From: DASWJZ01 sp963761005 | GTDB lineage: Bacteria > Pseudomonadota > Alphaproteobacteria > Rhizobiales > Afifellaceae | Assembly (NCBI GenBank): GCA_963761005.1 | Contig: CAVXFK010000020.1 | Location: 1-64,000, forward strand | Direction: 5' to 3' | Length of the DNA: 64,000 nucleotides | Part shown: positions 18,403-27,692 of the stretch, piece by piece | Position numbering within the stretch: the first letter of the stretch is position 1 | Layout: each line of letters opens with the position of its first letter | Position numbers and translations under genes: made by a program | The notes under the pieces: model-generated | What the model saw: only the letters and a program-made list of their open reading frames with translations | Databases searched by the model: none | Told to the model about the DNA's origin: nothing

Positions 18403-18930
18403 CTACTTGCACTCCGAATGCATCTTGTCCGCCGCCGCGGTCACGCCGGAGAGCGAGTAGCTGTAGGTCGTGTCGTTGCCGCGCCGCGACGTGGCCTTCA
18501 CGATCATCGTCGAGCCGCCCTTCATGGCGTCGAGCAGCGCCGGCTCCTCCTGCTTGTTCACGAGCCAGGCGCTGTCGCCCTGCGTGAACATCGTGAAGCT
18601 CTTGTCGCCGATCTGGACGGTGACGGAGGACTGCTCCTTCATCGTATAGCCGGTGACGAAGTTCGCCTCGCTGGTGACCCCTTCGCTCGGGCTCGTCGTG
18701 ACCGAGAAACTGACGCGACCGTGGTCGAGCTTCGGCGGATCCATCTTGTCGGGCTCGGAATAGATGTAGCAGACCTTGCCCGTGCCATTGCCTGAGTAGC
18801 TGCCGGTATAGGACCACATCGTCCATTTGTTGAAGGTTCCGACGAGGGTCGGCTTGGCAGCGCCCTGCGCGAGGGCTGCTGTGGAAAAGAGCGCGAGGGC
18901 TGCGCAAAGAAGAAATCGCTTCTGGCTCAT
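18403..18930 (-). CDS. Invasion-associated locus B (IalB) family protein
   Basis: 175 aa. The signal peptide MSQKRFLLCAALALFSTAALAQG is followed by the IalB-type beta-sandwich: WTMWSYTG, CYIYSEPDKM, VSFSVTTSP and TGYTMKEQSSVTVQIGDK. Family members are periplasmic or envelope proteins of alphaproteobacteria, linked to host invasion in Bartonella but widespread in free-living species. The start at 18930 was chosen because the signal peptide begins there. Confidence 0.88.
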   Translation of the reverse strand: MSQKRFLLCAALALFSTAALAQGAAKPTLVGTFNKWTMWSYTGSYSGNGTGKVCYIYSEPDKMDPPKLDHGRVSFSVTTSPSEGVTSEANFVTGYTMKEQSSVTVQIGDKSFTMFTQGDSAWLVNKQEEPALLDAMKGGSTMIVKATSRRGNDTTYSYSLSGVTAAADKMHSECK

Positions 18931-19127
18931 GGTCGCTATCCGGATTCCGTCTTTTGGATGCGGGCGGAGTTGCGGCCGGCTTCGGGCGGCCTGCGCCTGG
19001 CCCGCAGATTTCCGTGCTTTGGTTACCAAATCGTCAACGCGCCGGACGCCCCACACGCTGGTCGGCGCGAATTTGGGCAATCCTTCGAAAAAAATGGGCG
19101 AGACTGTGACTGCCGGCGACCCCACGC

Positions 19128-19502
19128 TCAGCTCGCGGCCACCTCGTCGGCGAGCGCACGCCGCGCAGCTTCGCGGTGCTCGTCGCGGATCGAGCCGCGG
19201 ACCGCCGAGATCGCTACGAGGAGCACCGTCGCATCGTCGGCAAAGCCCAGTCCTGCGATCATGTCCGGAATGAGATCGAAGGGCGTCACGAAGTAAGCGA
19301 GTGCGGCGATAAGCGTCAGCCGCGCAGCGGTCGGCGTCGCCGGATCGAGCATCGCGAAGTAGGCGGCCGCCACGTCCTCCATGAAGGGAATGGCACGGAG
19401 CGCCCGCCTGACAGTCGGCCAGAACTTGGCGCGCACCTGTTCCTCCCTGCGGCCGGCATCTTCCGGTCCGAAAATCTCGATGTCGGGAACGCGCTTCACC
19501 AT
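19128..19502 (-). CDS. DUF1232 (YkvA) family membrane protein
   Basis: 124 aa from the ATG at 19502. The central segment LTLIAALAYFVTPFDLIPDMIAGLGFADDATVL is the diagnostic DUF1232 pattern with its PxDLIPD turn. One or two hydrophobic helices are visible. Function unknown. An upstream ATG at 19583 would overlap the DUF2585 gene and adds residues without homology. Confidence 0.9.
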   Translation of the reverse strand: MVKRVPDIEIFGPEDAGRREEQVRAKFWPTVRRALRAIPFMEDVAAAYFAMLDPATPTAARLTLIAALAYFVTPFDLIPDMIAGLGFADDATVLLVAISAVRGSIRDEHREAARRALADEVAAS

Positions 19503-19575
19503 CGTCGTCTCCAATAATCCGAAAATGGCGTCGTCCGGCCGGCACCGCAAGGCTTGGCCTGAAGCTTTCCGGCCT

Positions 19576-20166
19576 TCAGCCACCGGCCTGCCAGGCGCGG
19601 ATCGCCTCGAGCGGCCACAGAAGCATGATGACGTTCAAGGTGAGGTTGTCGCGGATCATGTATCCGACGAAGAGCTCGAGTCCGACGGCGATTACGACCG
19701 TCAGCCAGACCGGCAGCCGCGACGCGAGCCAGAAGCCGAGCACCATGAACAGGACGTCGGACGCGGAGTTGATGACGCTGTCGCCGAAATAATCGAGCGA
19801 GATCGTCGCCTCGCGATAGCGATTGATGATGAAGGGGCTGTTCTCGACGATCTCCCACGTCGCCTCCACCAGCGTCGCCGCGACGAGTCGCTGCCCGACC
19901 GCGAAGCGCGTGAAGCGCCGCGCGACCAGCCACAGGACGCCGTAGAAGATGAAACCGTGGATGATATGCGAGGGCGAATACCAGTCGGAGATGTGCTGCG
20001 AGTTCTCCGAGCTTTGGACGACGCCCTGCCAGAGCTTCACGTATCCGCATTTGCAGATCGGTTCGCGCCCCATCAGTAGAAGCACCAGCGCCGCAATCGC
20101 AACGACGCCGAGAGTGAGAGCGAGATGCCTCGGCGTGAGACGTTGGCTCGATGCCTCCACCGACAT
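19576..20166 (-). CDS. DUF2585 (UPF0314) family membrane protein
   Basis: 196 aa. An N-terminal helix is followed by MGREPICKCGYVKLWQGVVQSSENSQHISDWY, SHIIHGFIFYGVLW, VEATWEIVENSPFIINRYR and SLDYFGDSVINSASD. These are the fixed motifs of DUF2585, an alphaproteobacterial membrane family with no known role. The conserved Cys-Lys-Cys and His residues suggest metal binding, but this is inference. It precedes the DUF1232 gene by 73 bases on the same strand. Confidence 0.9.
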   Translation of the reverse strand: MSVEASSQRLTPRHLALTLGVVAIAALVLLLMGREPICKCGYVKLWQGVVQSSENSQHISDWYSPSHIIHGFIFYGVLWLVARRFTRFAVGQRLVAATLVEATWEIVENSPFIINRYREATISLDYFGDSVINSASDVLFMVLGFWLASRLPVWLTVVIAVGLELFVGYMIRDNLTLNVIMLLWPLEAIRAWQAGG

Positions 20167-20171
20167 CTCCT

Positions 20172-20334
20172 GTCGTCACGCCCGGACCTGGTCCGGGCAT
20201 CCTCCATTCAGCCCCTTCGAGGCTTTCACCCCTCATGGTGAGGTGCGAGCGAAGCAAGCTTCGAACCACGGGGTGAAAAGCACCTCAGGATGAGGGCGAA
20301 ATGGATCGCCGGGTCAAGCCCGGCGATGACGATG
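20172..20334. repeat. Dispersed palindromic repeat, nested composite copy
   Basis: The outer arms match the repeat at 16905-17003 (GTCGTCACGCCCGGACC and GGGTCAAGCCCGGCGATGACG). The centre holds a different palindromic element, CCTCATGGTGAGGTGCG through GAAAAGCACCTCAGGATGAGG, with an AGCTTCGAACC core. It reads as one mobile palindromic repeat inserted into another, just upstream of the DUF2585 start codon. Confidence 0.7.
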
Positions 20335-20361
20335 TTTATAGGCGATTCTCGCGAAGCGCTG

Positions 20362-22470
20362 TTATTGCTGCTTGAGCTGCTCCATCAGCGCGGCGGACTT
20401 CGCAAGGCGCGCCAGGTTCACGAACTCCGACCGGTAGCCAAACTCGTCCGGGCCCTTGTTGGCATTGGCGAGCGCGATCACGTCGTCGTAGCTGAAATCG
20501 GCGGTGTAGCGGCCGCCGCGGAGAATCTGCCCGAATGCCGCGACCGAGGCTGCGAAGCGCGCCTCGCGCGCGACGGTCCCGCCGCCGGTCGCTCCGACGT
20601 CCTCCGCGCTCGAGATCGGCGTCTCGATCAGCCGGCTCGTGTCGGAATCCGGCAGCTTGTAGCGGATCTTCAGGAAGCCGTATTCGCCGTTTCTGTCGCC
20701 CGCAGCCGGCGCCGCGGTGGATTGATAGCGCAGGCTGTCGACGAGATGGGCACCGCTTCCCGTCGGCGTGATCTCGTAAAGCGCCGTCACCGTGTGGCCG
20801 GAGCCGATGTCGCCCGCGTCGACCTTGTCGTTGTTGAAGTCTTCGCGGTTGAGAAGCCGCGTCTCGTAGCCGATCAGGCGATATTCGGAGACGGTGGCCG
20901 GATTGAATTCAACCTGGATCTTCACGTCCTTGGCGATCGGGAAGAGCGTCGAGGTCGATTCCTCGACCAGCACTTTCCGCGCCTCGGAGAGCGTGTCGAT
21001 ATAGGCGGCGGCACCGTTGCCGTTTTGCGCCAGCGCCTGCATCAGCTCATCGTTGTAGTTCCCCATGCCGAAACCGAGGACGGAGAGGAAGATCCCGCTC
21101 GTCCGCTCACGCTCGATGAAGCCTTCGAGCTCGTCGACGCTGGTGATCCCGACATTGAAGTCGCCGTCGGTTGCGAGGATCACGCGGTTGATACCGTTCT
21201 TGTCGAAGTTCTGCTCGGCAAGCTGATAGGCCTGCCGGATTCCTTCCGCGCCCGCCGTCGAGCCGCCGGCAGAGAGATTTTCGAGCGCCGCGTCAATCTT
21301 CGTCTTGTCGGACGCCTTCGTCGGCTCGAGCACGGTACCCGCGCTTCCCGCATAGGTGACAATCGCCACCGTGTCGTCCGCCTGAAGATCGCCGACGAGG
21401 AGCTTCATCGAGTTGATCAGAAGCGGCAGCTTGTTCGGCTCGTCCATCGAGCCGGACGTGTCTATCAGAAAGACGAGGTTCGCATGCGGCCGCTTGGCGG
21501 GCGCAATGTCGTAGCCCTTGATGCCGATATCGACGAGCCTCGTCCCGGAATTCCAAGGCGTCGGCATCACCGTCACCGAGGCCTTGAACGGCGCGTCGGC
21601 GGATTCCGGCCCAGGGTAATCATAGGGGAAGTAGTTGACGAGCTCCTCGACGCGAACGGCGTCGTCGGGCGGAAGCGCGCCGTTGTTGATCGAAGCGCGC
21701 ATGAAGGAATAGGACGAGGTGTCGACATCGATCGAGAAGGTCGAGACCGGCTCCTCGGCCGTGACCTTGACCGGATTGGTCTTGATCGTCTGGAAGCGGT
21801 CGCGCCCCTCGTCATGATAACCGGAAGGCGGCGCCGGCTCAGGCAGTGACGCAAAGCCGCCCGTCACGCCGCCAGGCGCGGTGGATGCCAGCGTGTCCAT
21901 CATCCGCCCCCGGAGATCCCTGAACGCGCCCGAAGGCGGCGCGGCGGCCTGCACCAACTCCAGCGCCGCCACCGCCTGCTCGGGCGTCGAGGCGCTCGGC
22001 GCGTTCGCCGGGGGAGGAGTTGCCGCGGCCATATCGCGCGAGGCGTCCGTCTCGACCTTCGCAGCCGGGCTAACAGTCTGCACGGCAGGCGGACTTGCCT
22101 GCGGCGTTTCGGTCGCTGCCGGCGGAGCAGATGCCACATTGACCGGCTTCTCCGCCTCACGCCGTCCGAAATTCTCGATCGTCTGCAGATTGGCCGCCGT
22201 CATCACGGCGAGCATGAGCACGGCGAGGCTGGCGCCGCCGGCAAGTGCGTAGGACATTCGCATGTGTCGTTTTCCCGTCAGGATTTCGAGCGCGGCACGT
22301 GCCGCGTTCCTGAGACGGTCGACGAGCGTTGTTCCTTGGCGGCGCGTCGCCATGCTCGCATCGAAGGCCGCAAGCGCCGCACCGACCGCGGCCTCGCGCG
22401 CCTCCGGCCGCGGAGCGGCGGGCTCCGATCGAAGCGCCTCCTTCAGTCGTTCAAGCTCGCTCATCTTCAT
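20362..22470 (-). CDS. Membrane-anchored von Willebrand factor A domain protein
   Basis: 702 aa. Residues 1-70 are cytoplasmic and charged, a single transmembrane helix lies near 73-95, and an Ala/Pro-rich linker follows. Next comes a conserved region (FSIDVDTSSYSFMRASIN), a VWA domain with a MIDAS motif DTSGSM near residue 335 and ATDGDFNVGI, and a C-terminal domain (DUF3520 type). This is the YfbK-like architecture. The gene overlaps the end of the ECF sigma gene by 20 bases, and its short N-terminal cytoplasmic part resembles an anti-sigma arrangement, so it may control that sigma factor. Confidence 0.88.
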   Translation of the reverse strand: MKMSELERLKEALRSEPAAPRPEAREAAVGAALAAFDASMATRRQGTTLVDRLRNAARAALEILTGKRHMRMSYALAGGASLAVLMLAVMTAANLQTIENFGRREAEKPVNVASAPPAATETPQASPPAVQTVSPAAKVETDASRDMAAATPPPANAPSASTPEQAVAALELVQAAAPPSGAFRDLRGRMMDTLASTAPGGVTGGFASLPEPAPPSGYHDEGRDRFQTIKTNPVKVTAEEPVSTFSIDVDTSSYSFMRASINNGALPPDDAVRVEELVNYFPYDYPGPESADAPFKASVTVMPTPWNSGTRLVDIGIKGYDIAPAKRPHANLVFLIDTSGSMDEPNKLPLLINSMKLLVGDLQADDTVAIVTYAGSAGTVLEPTKASDKTKIDAALENLSAGGSTAGAEGIRQAYQLAEQNFDKNGINRVILATDGDFNVGITSVDELEGFIERERTSGIFLSVLGFGMGNYNDELMQALAQNGNGAAAYIDTLSEARKVLVEESTSTLFPIAKDVKIQVEFNPATVSEYRLIGYETRLLNREDFNNDKVDAGDIGSGHTVTALYEITPTGSGAHLVDSLRYQSTAAPAAGDRNGEYGFLKIRYKLPDSDTSRLIETPISSAEDVGATGGGTVAREARFAASVAAFGQILRGGRYTADFSYDDVIALANANKGPDEFGYRSEFVNLARLAKSAALMEQLKQQ

Positions 22471-23005
22471 CCATCCGGGCGCTCAAACGCTTCTTTGCCA
22501 CATGCATGCGCCACGACACCGTGCTCTCCGCGCAACCGAGGATCTTTGCGGCCTCGCGGTGCGAGAGATCCTCGCCGACGACGAGGAGCACCGTCTCCCT
22601 GAGGCTCGGCTCGAGGCTTTGCAGCGCTTCGGTCAGCCACGCCGTCCGCCTGTCGGTGTCGGCCTTGTCGGCGTCCTCGGCCTCGCGCAGCGCCGCATAT
22701 TTCGCGACCAGCGTCTCCGACGATCGCCGCCGTCGGATGAGGTCGCGGCAGCGGTTGATAACGATCGAGACGAGCCAGGTCGAAAATCGGCTTTTGCCGC
22801 CGAATTTCCCAAGCCGCGTCGCCAACGTGACGCACACGTCCTGCGCGATGTCCTCAGCGTCAGCCGCCGATCCGACATAGCGGTAGGCGACGCGGTAGAT
22901 CATCGCGTAGTGGCGCTCGACAAGACGACGAAACGCCTCGCGGTCTCCCGCAAGCGCCGCGGTAGCAAGCGCGTTGTCGTCGGTCGTATCGAGCATCTGT
23001 CCCAT
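22451..23005 (-). CDS. RNA polymerase sigma factor, ECF subfamily
   Basis: About 184 aa. The sigma-2 region contains YRVAYRYVGSAADAEDIAQDVCVTLATR and FSTWLVSIVINRCRDLIRRRR; the sigma-4 region has LREAVLLVV-like residues and LSHREAAKILGCAESTVSWRM. There is no sigma-3 region, as expected for the ECF class. The start may be the ATG at 23005 or 22996. It is directly coupled to the VWA gene, which suggests the pair forms one regulatory unit for an envelope signal. Confidence 0.92.
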   Translation of the reverse strand: MGQMLDTTDDNALATAALAGDREAFRRLVERHYAMIYRVAYRYVGSAADAEDIAQDVCVTLATRLGKFGGKSRFSTWLVSIVINRCRDLIRRRRSSETLVAKYAALREAEDADKADTDRRTAWLTEALQSLEPSLRETVLLVVGEDLSHREAAKILGCAESTVSWRMHVAKKRLSARMDEDERA

Positions 23006-23205
23006 GAGACGAAGCTCAGGCCCCGATCCTTGGCGGACGGAGCAGATTCTTGTTCGCAAGCGCGCGGCAGTCCATTGCCAAGCCCCAAAGCCGCCGCAAG
23101 GCTTCCCTAACCATCCGAACAGCTAAGTCGGGCAAAACGCCCGTTCCGCGTCCATTTAAATAAAAGTGGAACGTCGACTTTGCATCCTTCGAGACGATTG
23201 CGGGC

Positions 23206-23559
23206 ATGGAAGGCGCAAGCATGCAAGGGCCAGATCAAGGCGGCCGCCCCACGGGGAATGCCCCTGAGACGGCAAAGATCGCCGACGGTAAAGAGCAGCG
23301 CGGCGTGCATCGCCAGCGCACGCTAAAGCGTGCGCGTGCCGTTCTCGCCGATCGCTCGACGATCGACTGCACGATTCGCGACATCAGCGAAGGCGGCGCG
23401 CGTCTGATTTTCGGCGACGCCTTCAAGCTGCCGGAGACGTTCCGCCTGATCATCGTCATGTCGAGCACGATCGTCCCGGTGCGTCTCCAGTGGCAGCGCG
23501 GCAAGGAAGCGGGCGTCTCTTTTGCCGGGCCCGAGGAGCCGGCTCACACGAACGTCTAG
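23206..23559 (+). CDS. PilZ domain-containing protein
   Basis: 117 aa single-domain PilZ protein. The c-di-GMP signature is present: the arginine-rich stretch RQRTLKRARA followed by the (D/N)xSxxG-type motif RDISEGGARL. The fold ends with VPVRLQWQRGKEAGVSF. It is probably a cytoplasmic c-di-GMP receptor with unknown output. The start may be 23206 or the ATG at 23221. Confidence 0.88.
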   Translation: MEGASMQGPDQGGRPTGNAPETAKIADGKEQRGVHRQRTLKRARAVLADRSTIDCTIRDISEGGARLIFGDAFKLPETFRLIIVMSSTIVPVRLQWQRGKEAGVSFAGPEEPAHTNV

Positions 23560-23622
23560 CGCGATCGGTAAGAGCCACAATTCGCCAAGCAAGAGTCAAC
23601 CGTCGGGGATTTGCCTCATCGA

Positions 23623-23656
23623 TTGACTCCTTTGTCGATGCGAACATAATAGGAAC
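23623..23656 (+). promoter_or_regulatory. SOS-regulated promoter of dnaE2 (LexA box)
   Basis: TTGACT at 23623-23628 and CATAAT at 23645-23650 with a 16-base spacer form a sigma-70-type promoter. GAAC-ATAATAG-GAAC at 23642-23656 is an exact match to the alphaproteobacterial LexA direct repeat (GTTC-N7-GTTC on the other strand) and covers the -10 box, so LexA would block it. It lies 60 bases upstream of the dnaE2 ATG. Confidence 0.88.
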
Positions 23657-25515
23657 ATTCTACCCCGAGACGGAAGACGCGCGAGCAGTGATCCACTGCC
23701 GCGAAAGGCCTTTGCATGCCCGAGAAACCGCCCTCCAGCCGCGAGCGGCCGAGCATCCTGCCCCTGATCCGAAAGGGCGGAAGGCCACGCCCGCCCCGCC
23801 CCGGCGAGCCGGCCTATGCGGAGCTGCTCACGGTCTCGAATTTCTCGTTTCTCTCCGGCGCCTCGCATCCGGAGGAGCTTGCCGCGACGGCCTCCGTGCT
23901 GGGCCTCGCCGGCTTTTCCATTGCCGACCGGAACACGCTCGCCGGCATCGTCCGCGGCCACCTCGCGGCCAAGGAAACGGGCGCCCGCTACGCCGTCGGC
24001 TGCCGGCTTTCCTTCCGCGACAGGCTACACCGGATGTTGTCGTCTGGCCACGCGATCGCGCCGCCTATGGGCGCCTCTGCCGGCTCCTCACCACCGGCAA
24101 CCTCCGCGCCAAGAAGGGCGAATGCCATCTCGATCTTTCAGACCTTCTCGACTGGGGAGAGGGAATGGAGATGGCGGTGTTGCCGGGCGCTTCCCTCCCC
24201 CCTTGTGGGCTCGCCACGCTCGCCGAAGCCTTCCCCGGCCATGTCCGGCTCGGCGCTAGCTGTCTCTATCAGGGCGATGACCGCCGCCGCCTTGCGGCAC
24301 TTTCCACGCTCGCCGCCCGCCACAAAATCCCGCTCATCGCGCTCGGCGACGTGCTCTACCACGCGCCCGAGCGGCGGCGCTTGCAGGACGTGCTTTCCTG
24401 CGTTCGGGAGCACAGGACGCTCGACAGTGCCGGAAGGTTGCTCGAAGCGAACGCCGAGCGGCACATGAAGAGCGCGGCGGAGATGGTGCGCCTCTTCGCC
24501 GATCACCCCGAGGCGATCGCCGAGACTCTTTCCGTGCTTGAGCGTCTCACCTTCTCGCTCGAGGAATTGCAGTACGATTATCCGCTCGAATCCGCTGGGG
24601 TGAGCGCAACGCCCTTCGACGAGCTGGTGCGCCTCACCTGGGAGGGCGCCGCCTGGCGCTATCCGCAAGGTGTGCCGCAGCAGGTCAAGGCGACGATCGA
24701 ACACGAGCTGAAGATCATCAAGGAGCTTCGCTACGAGGCTTATTTCCTCACCGTCTTCGACATCATCCGCTTCGCCCGCTCGCAAGAAATCCTCTGCCAG
24801 GGACGCGGCTCGGCCGCGAACTCAGCCGTCTGCTATTGCTTGAGGATTACCGAGGTGAATCCGGAGCGTGGCGACCTTCTCTTCGAGCGCTTCGTCTCGC
24901 CGGAGCGCAACGAGCCGCCCGACATCGACGTCGATTTCGAGCACGAGCGGCGCGAGGAGGTGATCCAGTACATCTTCGACAAATACGGCCGCGAGCACGC
25001 CGGCATTGCCGCCACTGTCATCACCTACCGCTCGCGCTCCGCTGCGCGCGAGGTAGGCAAGGCCTTCGGCCTCTCGGAGGATGCCGTCGGCGCGCTGGCG
25101 GGAAATGTCTGGGGCTGGTCGTCGAGCGCCGTCGACGGCGCCGATGCCAAGCGCGCCGGGCTCGATCCGGAAGAGCAACGGATCGCGCAGGTGCTTGAAA
25201 TGTCGCGCGAGATTATCGGCTTCCCGCGTCATCTCTCGCAGCATGTCGGCGGCTTTCTCATTACCAGGAGCCGTCTCGACGAGGTCGTGCCGATCCTGCA
25301 TTCGGCGATGGACGGCCGGAACATCGTCGAGTGGGACAAGGACGACCTCGACGCGCTGAAGATGCTAAAGATCGACGTGCTCGCGCTCGGCATGCTGACG
25401 GCGATGAAGCGAGCGCTCGACTTTCTCGACAAGCACTACGGCGAAAAGCTCTCGCTCGCCTCGATCCCGGCCGAGGAGCCCGAAGTCTACGACATGATCT
25501 GCCGCGCCGACACGA

Positions 25516-25550
<35 letters not shown>

Positions 25551-26206
25551 ACCATGCTGCCGCGCCTGAAACCGCAGCATTTCTACGACCTCGTCATCGA
25601 GGTGGCGATCGTCCGCCCGGGACCCATCCAGGGCGACATGGTGCATCCCTATCTCCGCCGCCGACAGGGGATCGAGAAGGTCGTCTACCCGGCGCCCCAT
25701 CCCGACCACGGTCCGCCGGACGAGCTTGAGAAGGTGCTCGGCAAGACGCTCGGTGTGCCGCTCTTCCAGGAGCAGGCCATGCGGATCGCGATCGAGGCGG
25801 CAAAATTCACGCCCGGCGAGGCTGATCGCCTGCGCCGCGCCATGGCGACCTTCCGCCGCGTCGGCACGATCGGCACGTTCAAGACGAAGATGATCGAGGG
25901 CATGGTGACGCGCGGCTACGAGCGGAATTTCGCCGAGCGCTGCTTCAGCCAGATCGAAGGCTTCGGCGAATACGGCTTCCCGGAAAGCCACGCCGCAAGC
26001 TTCGCGCTTCTTGTCTACACCTCCGCCTGGGTGAAGTGCCGCTACCCCGACGTCTTCTGCGCGGCGCTTTTGAACGCGCAGCCGATGGGCTTCTACGCGC
26101 CGGCGCAGATCGCGCGCGACGCGCGCGAGCACGGCGTCGAGCTGCGCGAAGTGGATATTAATTTCTCGGATTGGGACTGCACGCTGGAGGGCGCGCACCT
26201 TCCCCC

Positions 26207-26242
26207 TCCCCCCTTGCGGGGGAGGGATAGGGAGGGGGGAAA
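26207..26242 (+). repeat. Left inverted repeat of the DUF559 cassette
   Basis: G/C-rich 36-mer running from TCCCCCCTTGCGGGGG to GGGAGGGGGGAAA. Its reverse complement matches 26617-26652 at 32 of 36 positions. It contains a CCCCTTGCGGGG palindrome. Confidence 0.8.
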
Positions 26243-26652
26243 GACACAGCCACCACCCCCCTTCCCCCATGTCCATGTTACTGACGACGAACGCGAGTTC
26301 GCCATGCTCCGCCGCCATAGTCAGACTAAAGCCGAAGAGCTTCTCTGGCGCGAGCTGCGCACGAGGCGGCTCAATGGCCTGAAATTCAGGCGACAGGTTC
26401 CGATGGGACGCTACGTCGCCGACTTCGTCTGTCATTCCGCAAAGCTCGTCGTCGAGCTAGATGGTGAAGCGCATGACAGAGCCGAGGCACACGATCTTGC
26501 GCGCGACGATTGGTTTCGCACGCGTGGATATCGAACGCTGCGGATCGCAAATGAAGAGGTGCTGAAATATCCGGAGAGGGCAGTGGGGGATATAAGACGG
26601 GCTTGCACTCTTCATGTTTCCCCCCTCTCCGTCTCTCCCCCGCAAGGGGGGA
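26207..26652 (+). mobile_element. DUF559 endonuclease-like cassette inserted in frame in dnaE2
   Basis: Between two 36-bp inverted repeats (26207-26242 and 26617-26652, 32 of 36 positions matching) the dnaE2 frame encodes a full DUF559 domain: QTKAEELLWRELRTRRL, LKFRRQVPMGRYVADFV, LVVELDGEAHD and GYRTLRIANEEVL. DUF559 is a VSR-like PD-(D/E)xK nuclease-fold family; the Glu in KAEE, Asp in ADF and Glu in VELDG are the candidate active-site acids. The reading frame stays open through both repeats, so the polymerase would contain an extra domain of about 170 residues. An internal ATG at 26304 could allow separate translation. Not an intein: no splice-site Cys/Ser or terminal His-Asn is visible. 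Confidence 0.8.
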
Positions 26653-26690
26653 GAGGGCCCGCGCCGACCCTCCTCCGCAAGGGGGGAGGG
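26617..26690 (-). repeat. Right inverted repeat of the DUF559 cassette, with a partial extra copy
   Basis: 26617-26652 is the right arm (TTTCCCCCCTC at its inner end, CGCAAGGGGGGA at its outer end). It is followed at 26668-26690 by a second partial copy (CCCTCCTCCGCAAGGGGGGAGGG), as if two repeat units lie in tandem at this end. Confidence 0.75.
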
Positions 26691-27654
26691 AGAGGCGTCC
26701 TCCACAAGCGCCACGCCTCCCAAGCCCCCGCCATCCGCACGACGCATGCCGTCCGCCTCGGCGTTCGCCAGATCAAAGGCTTCCGTGAAGACGATGCGGC
26801 CCGCCTCGTCACGGCGCGCGAAAAACCCTATCGCAGCGTCCGCGATCTCTGGCTCCGTTCCGGCATCTCGCGCGCCGGGCTCGAAAAGCTTGCCGATGCC
26901 GACGCCTTCCGCTCGATCGGCCTCGACCGCCGCCAGGCGCTTTGGGAGGTGCGCGCACTCGACCCGCTGTCGGCGGCCGAGCGCCTGCCGCTCTTCGCCG
27001 CCGCGCAAGGCATTGCGGAGCGCGATCTGCAATCGGAGGCGCACGTTGCGCTTCCCACGATGCTTGAGGGCGAGCACGTGGTGAACGACTACCGCGCGCT
27101 TTCGCTCTCGCTCAAGGCGCATCCCGTCTCGTTTCTGCGCGAGCGGCTCGCCGCCCAGGCGATCGTCGAGGCGGGGCGGCTACCTGAGATCAGAAGCGGA
27201 CAGCGCGTCTCCGTCGCCGGCCTGGTGCTCGTGCGTCAGCGCCCCGGAACTGCGTCGGGCGTGATCTTCGCAACGCTTGAGGACGAGACCGGCGTCGCCA
27301 ATGTCATCGTCTGGCCGAAGATTTTCGAGCGCTATCGCCCAATCGTGCTCGGTGCGCGGCTGATGCGCGTCACCGGAAAGCTGCAGTCGGAGCAGAGCGT
27401 GATCCACGTCGTGGCGGAGAAGCTTGAGGACCTGACGCCGCTCCTCTCGCTCCTTTCCACCGAGTCCTTCGGATCGAATGGCATGGCCCCGACCGACGAG
27501 GTGCGCCGACCGGTCGACGAGCTTCGCCACGCGGCGAAGAAGAGCTCGCGCATGGCCCGCATGCTCGCCGCGGAGCCGGAGCTCGCGGATGAGCTACGCG
27601 CGCTCAGGTACCCGCGCACGCGGCTATGCCGAAGGGCCGGAATTTCCATTGAGG

Positions 27655-27678
27655 CTCTCCCCCCACAAGGGGGGAGAG
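27655..27678. terminator. Perfect C/G hairpin between convergent dnaE2 and ald
   Basis: CTCTCCCCCC-ACAA-GGGGGGAGAG, a perfect 10-bp stem starting 2 bases after the dnaE2 stop. It belongs to the same repeat family as the DUF559 cassette ends and lies between two convergent genes, so it may act as a bidirectional terminator, although no T-run follows. Confidence 0.55.
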
Positions 27679-27692
27679 AGTTGGCCGAAGCC

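Noticed and set aside
20290..21849. 519-aa open frame on the plus strand
   Set aside because: It lies wholly antisense to the VWA gene, is His/Arg/Gly-rich and has no domain; high GC creates such frames opposite real genes.
23490..23715. N-terminal extension of the long dnaE2 frame
   Set aside because: Up to about 24025 this frame does not encode family sequence; the real start is the ATG at 23716 in another frame, after the LexA-box promoter.
26199..26700. Intein or homing endonuclease inside dnaE2
   Set aside because: No N-terminal Cys/Ser splice block or C-terminal His-Asn and no LAGLIDADG or HNH motif; the domain is DUF559 and the ends are DNA inverted repeats.
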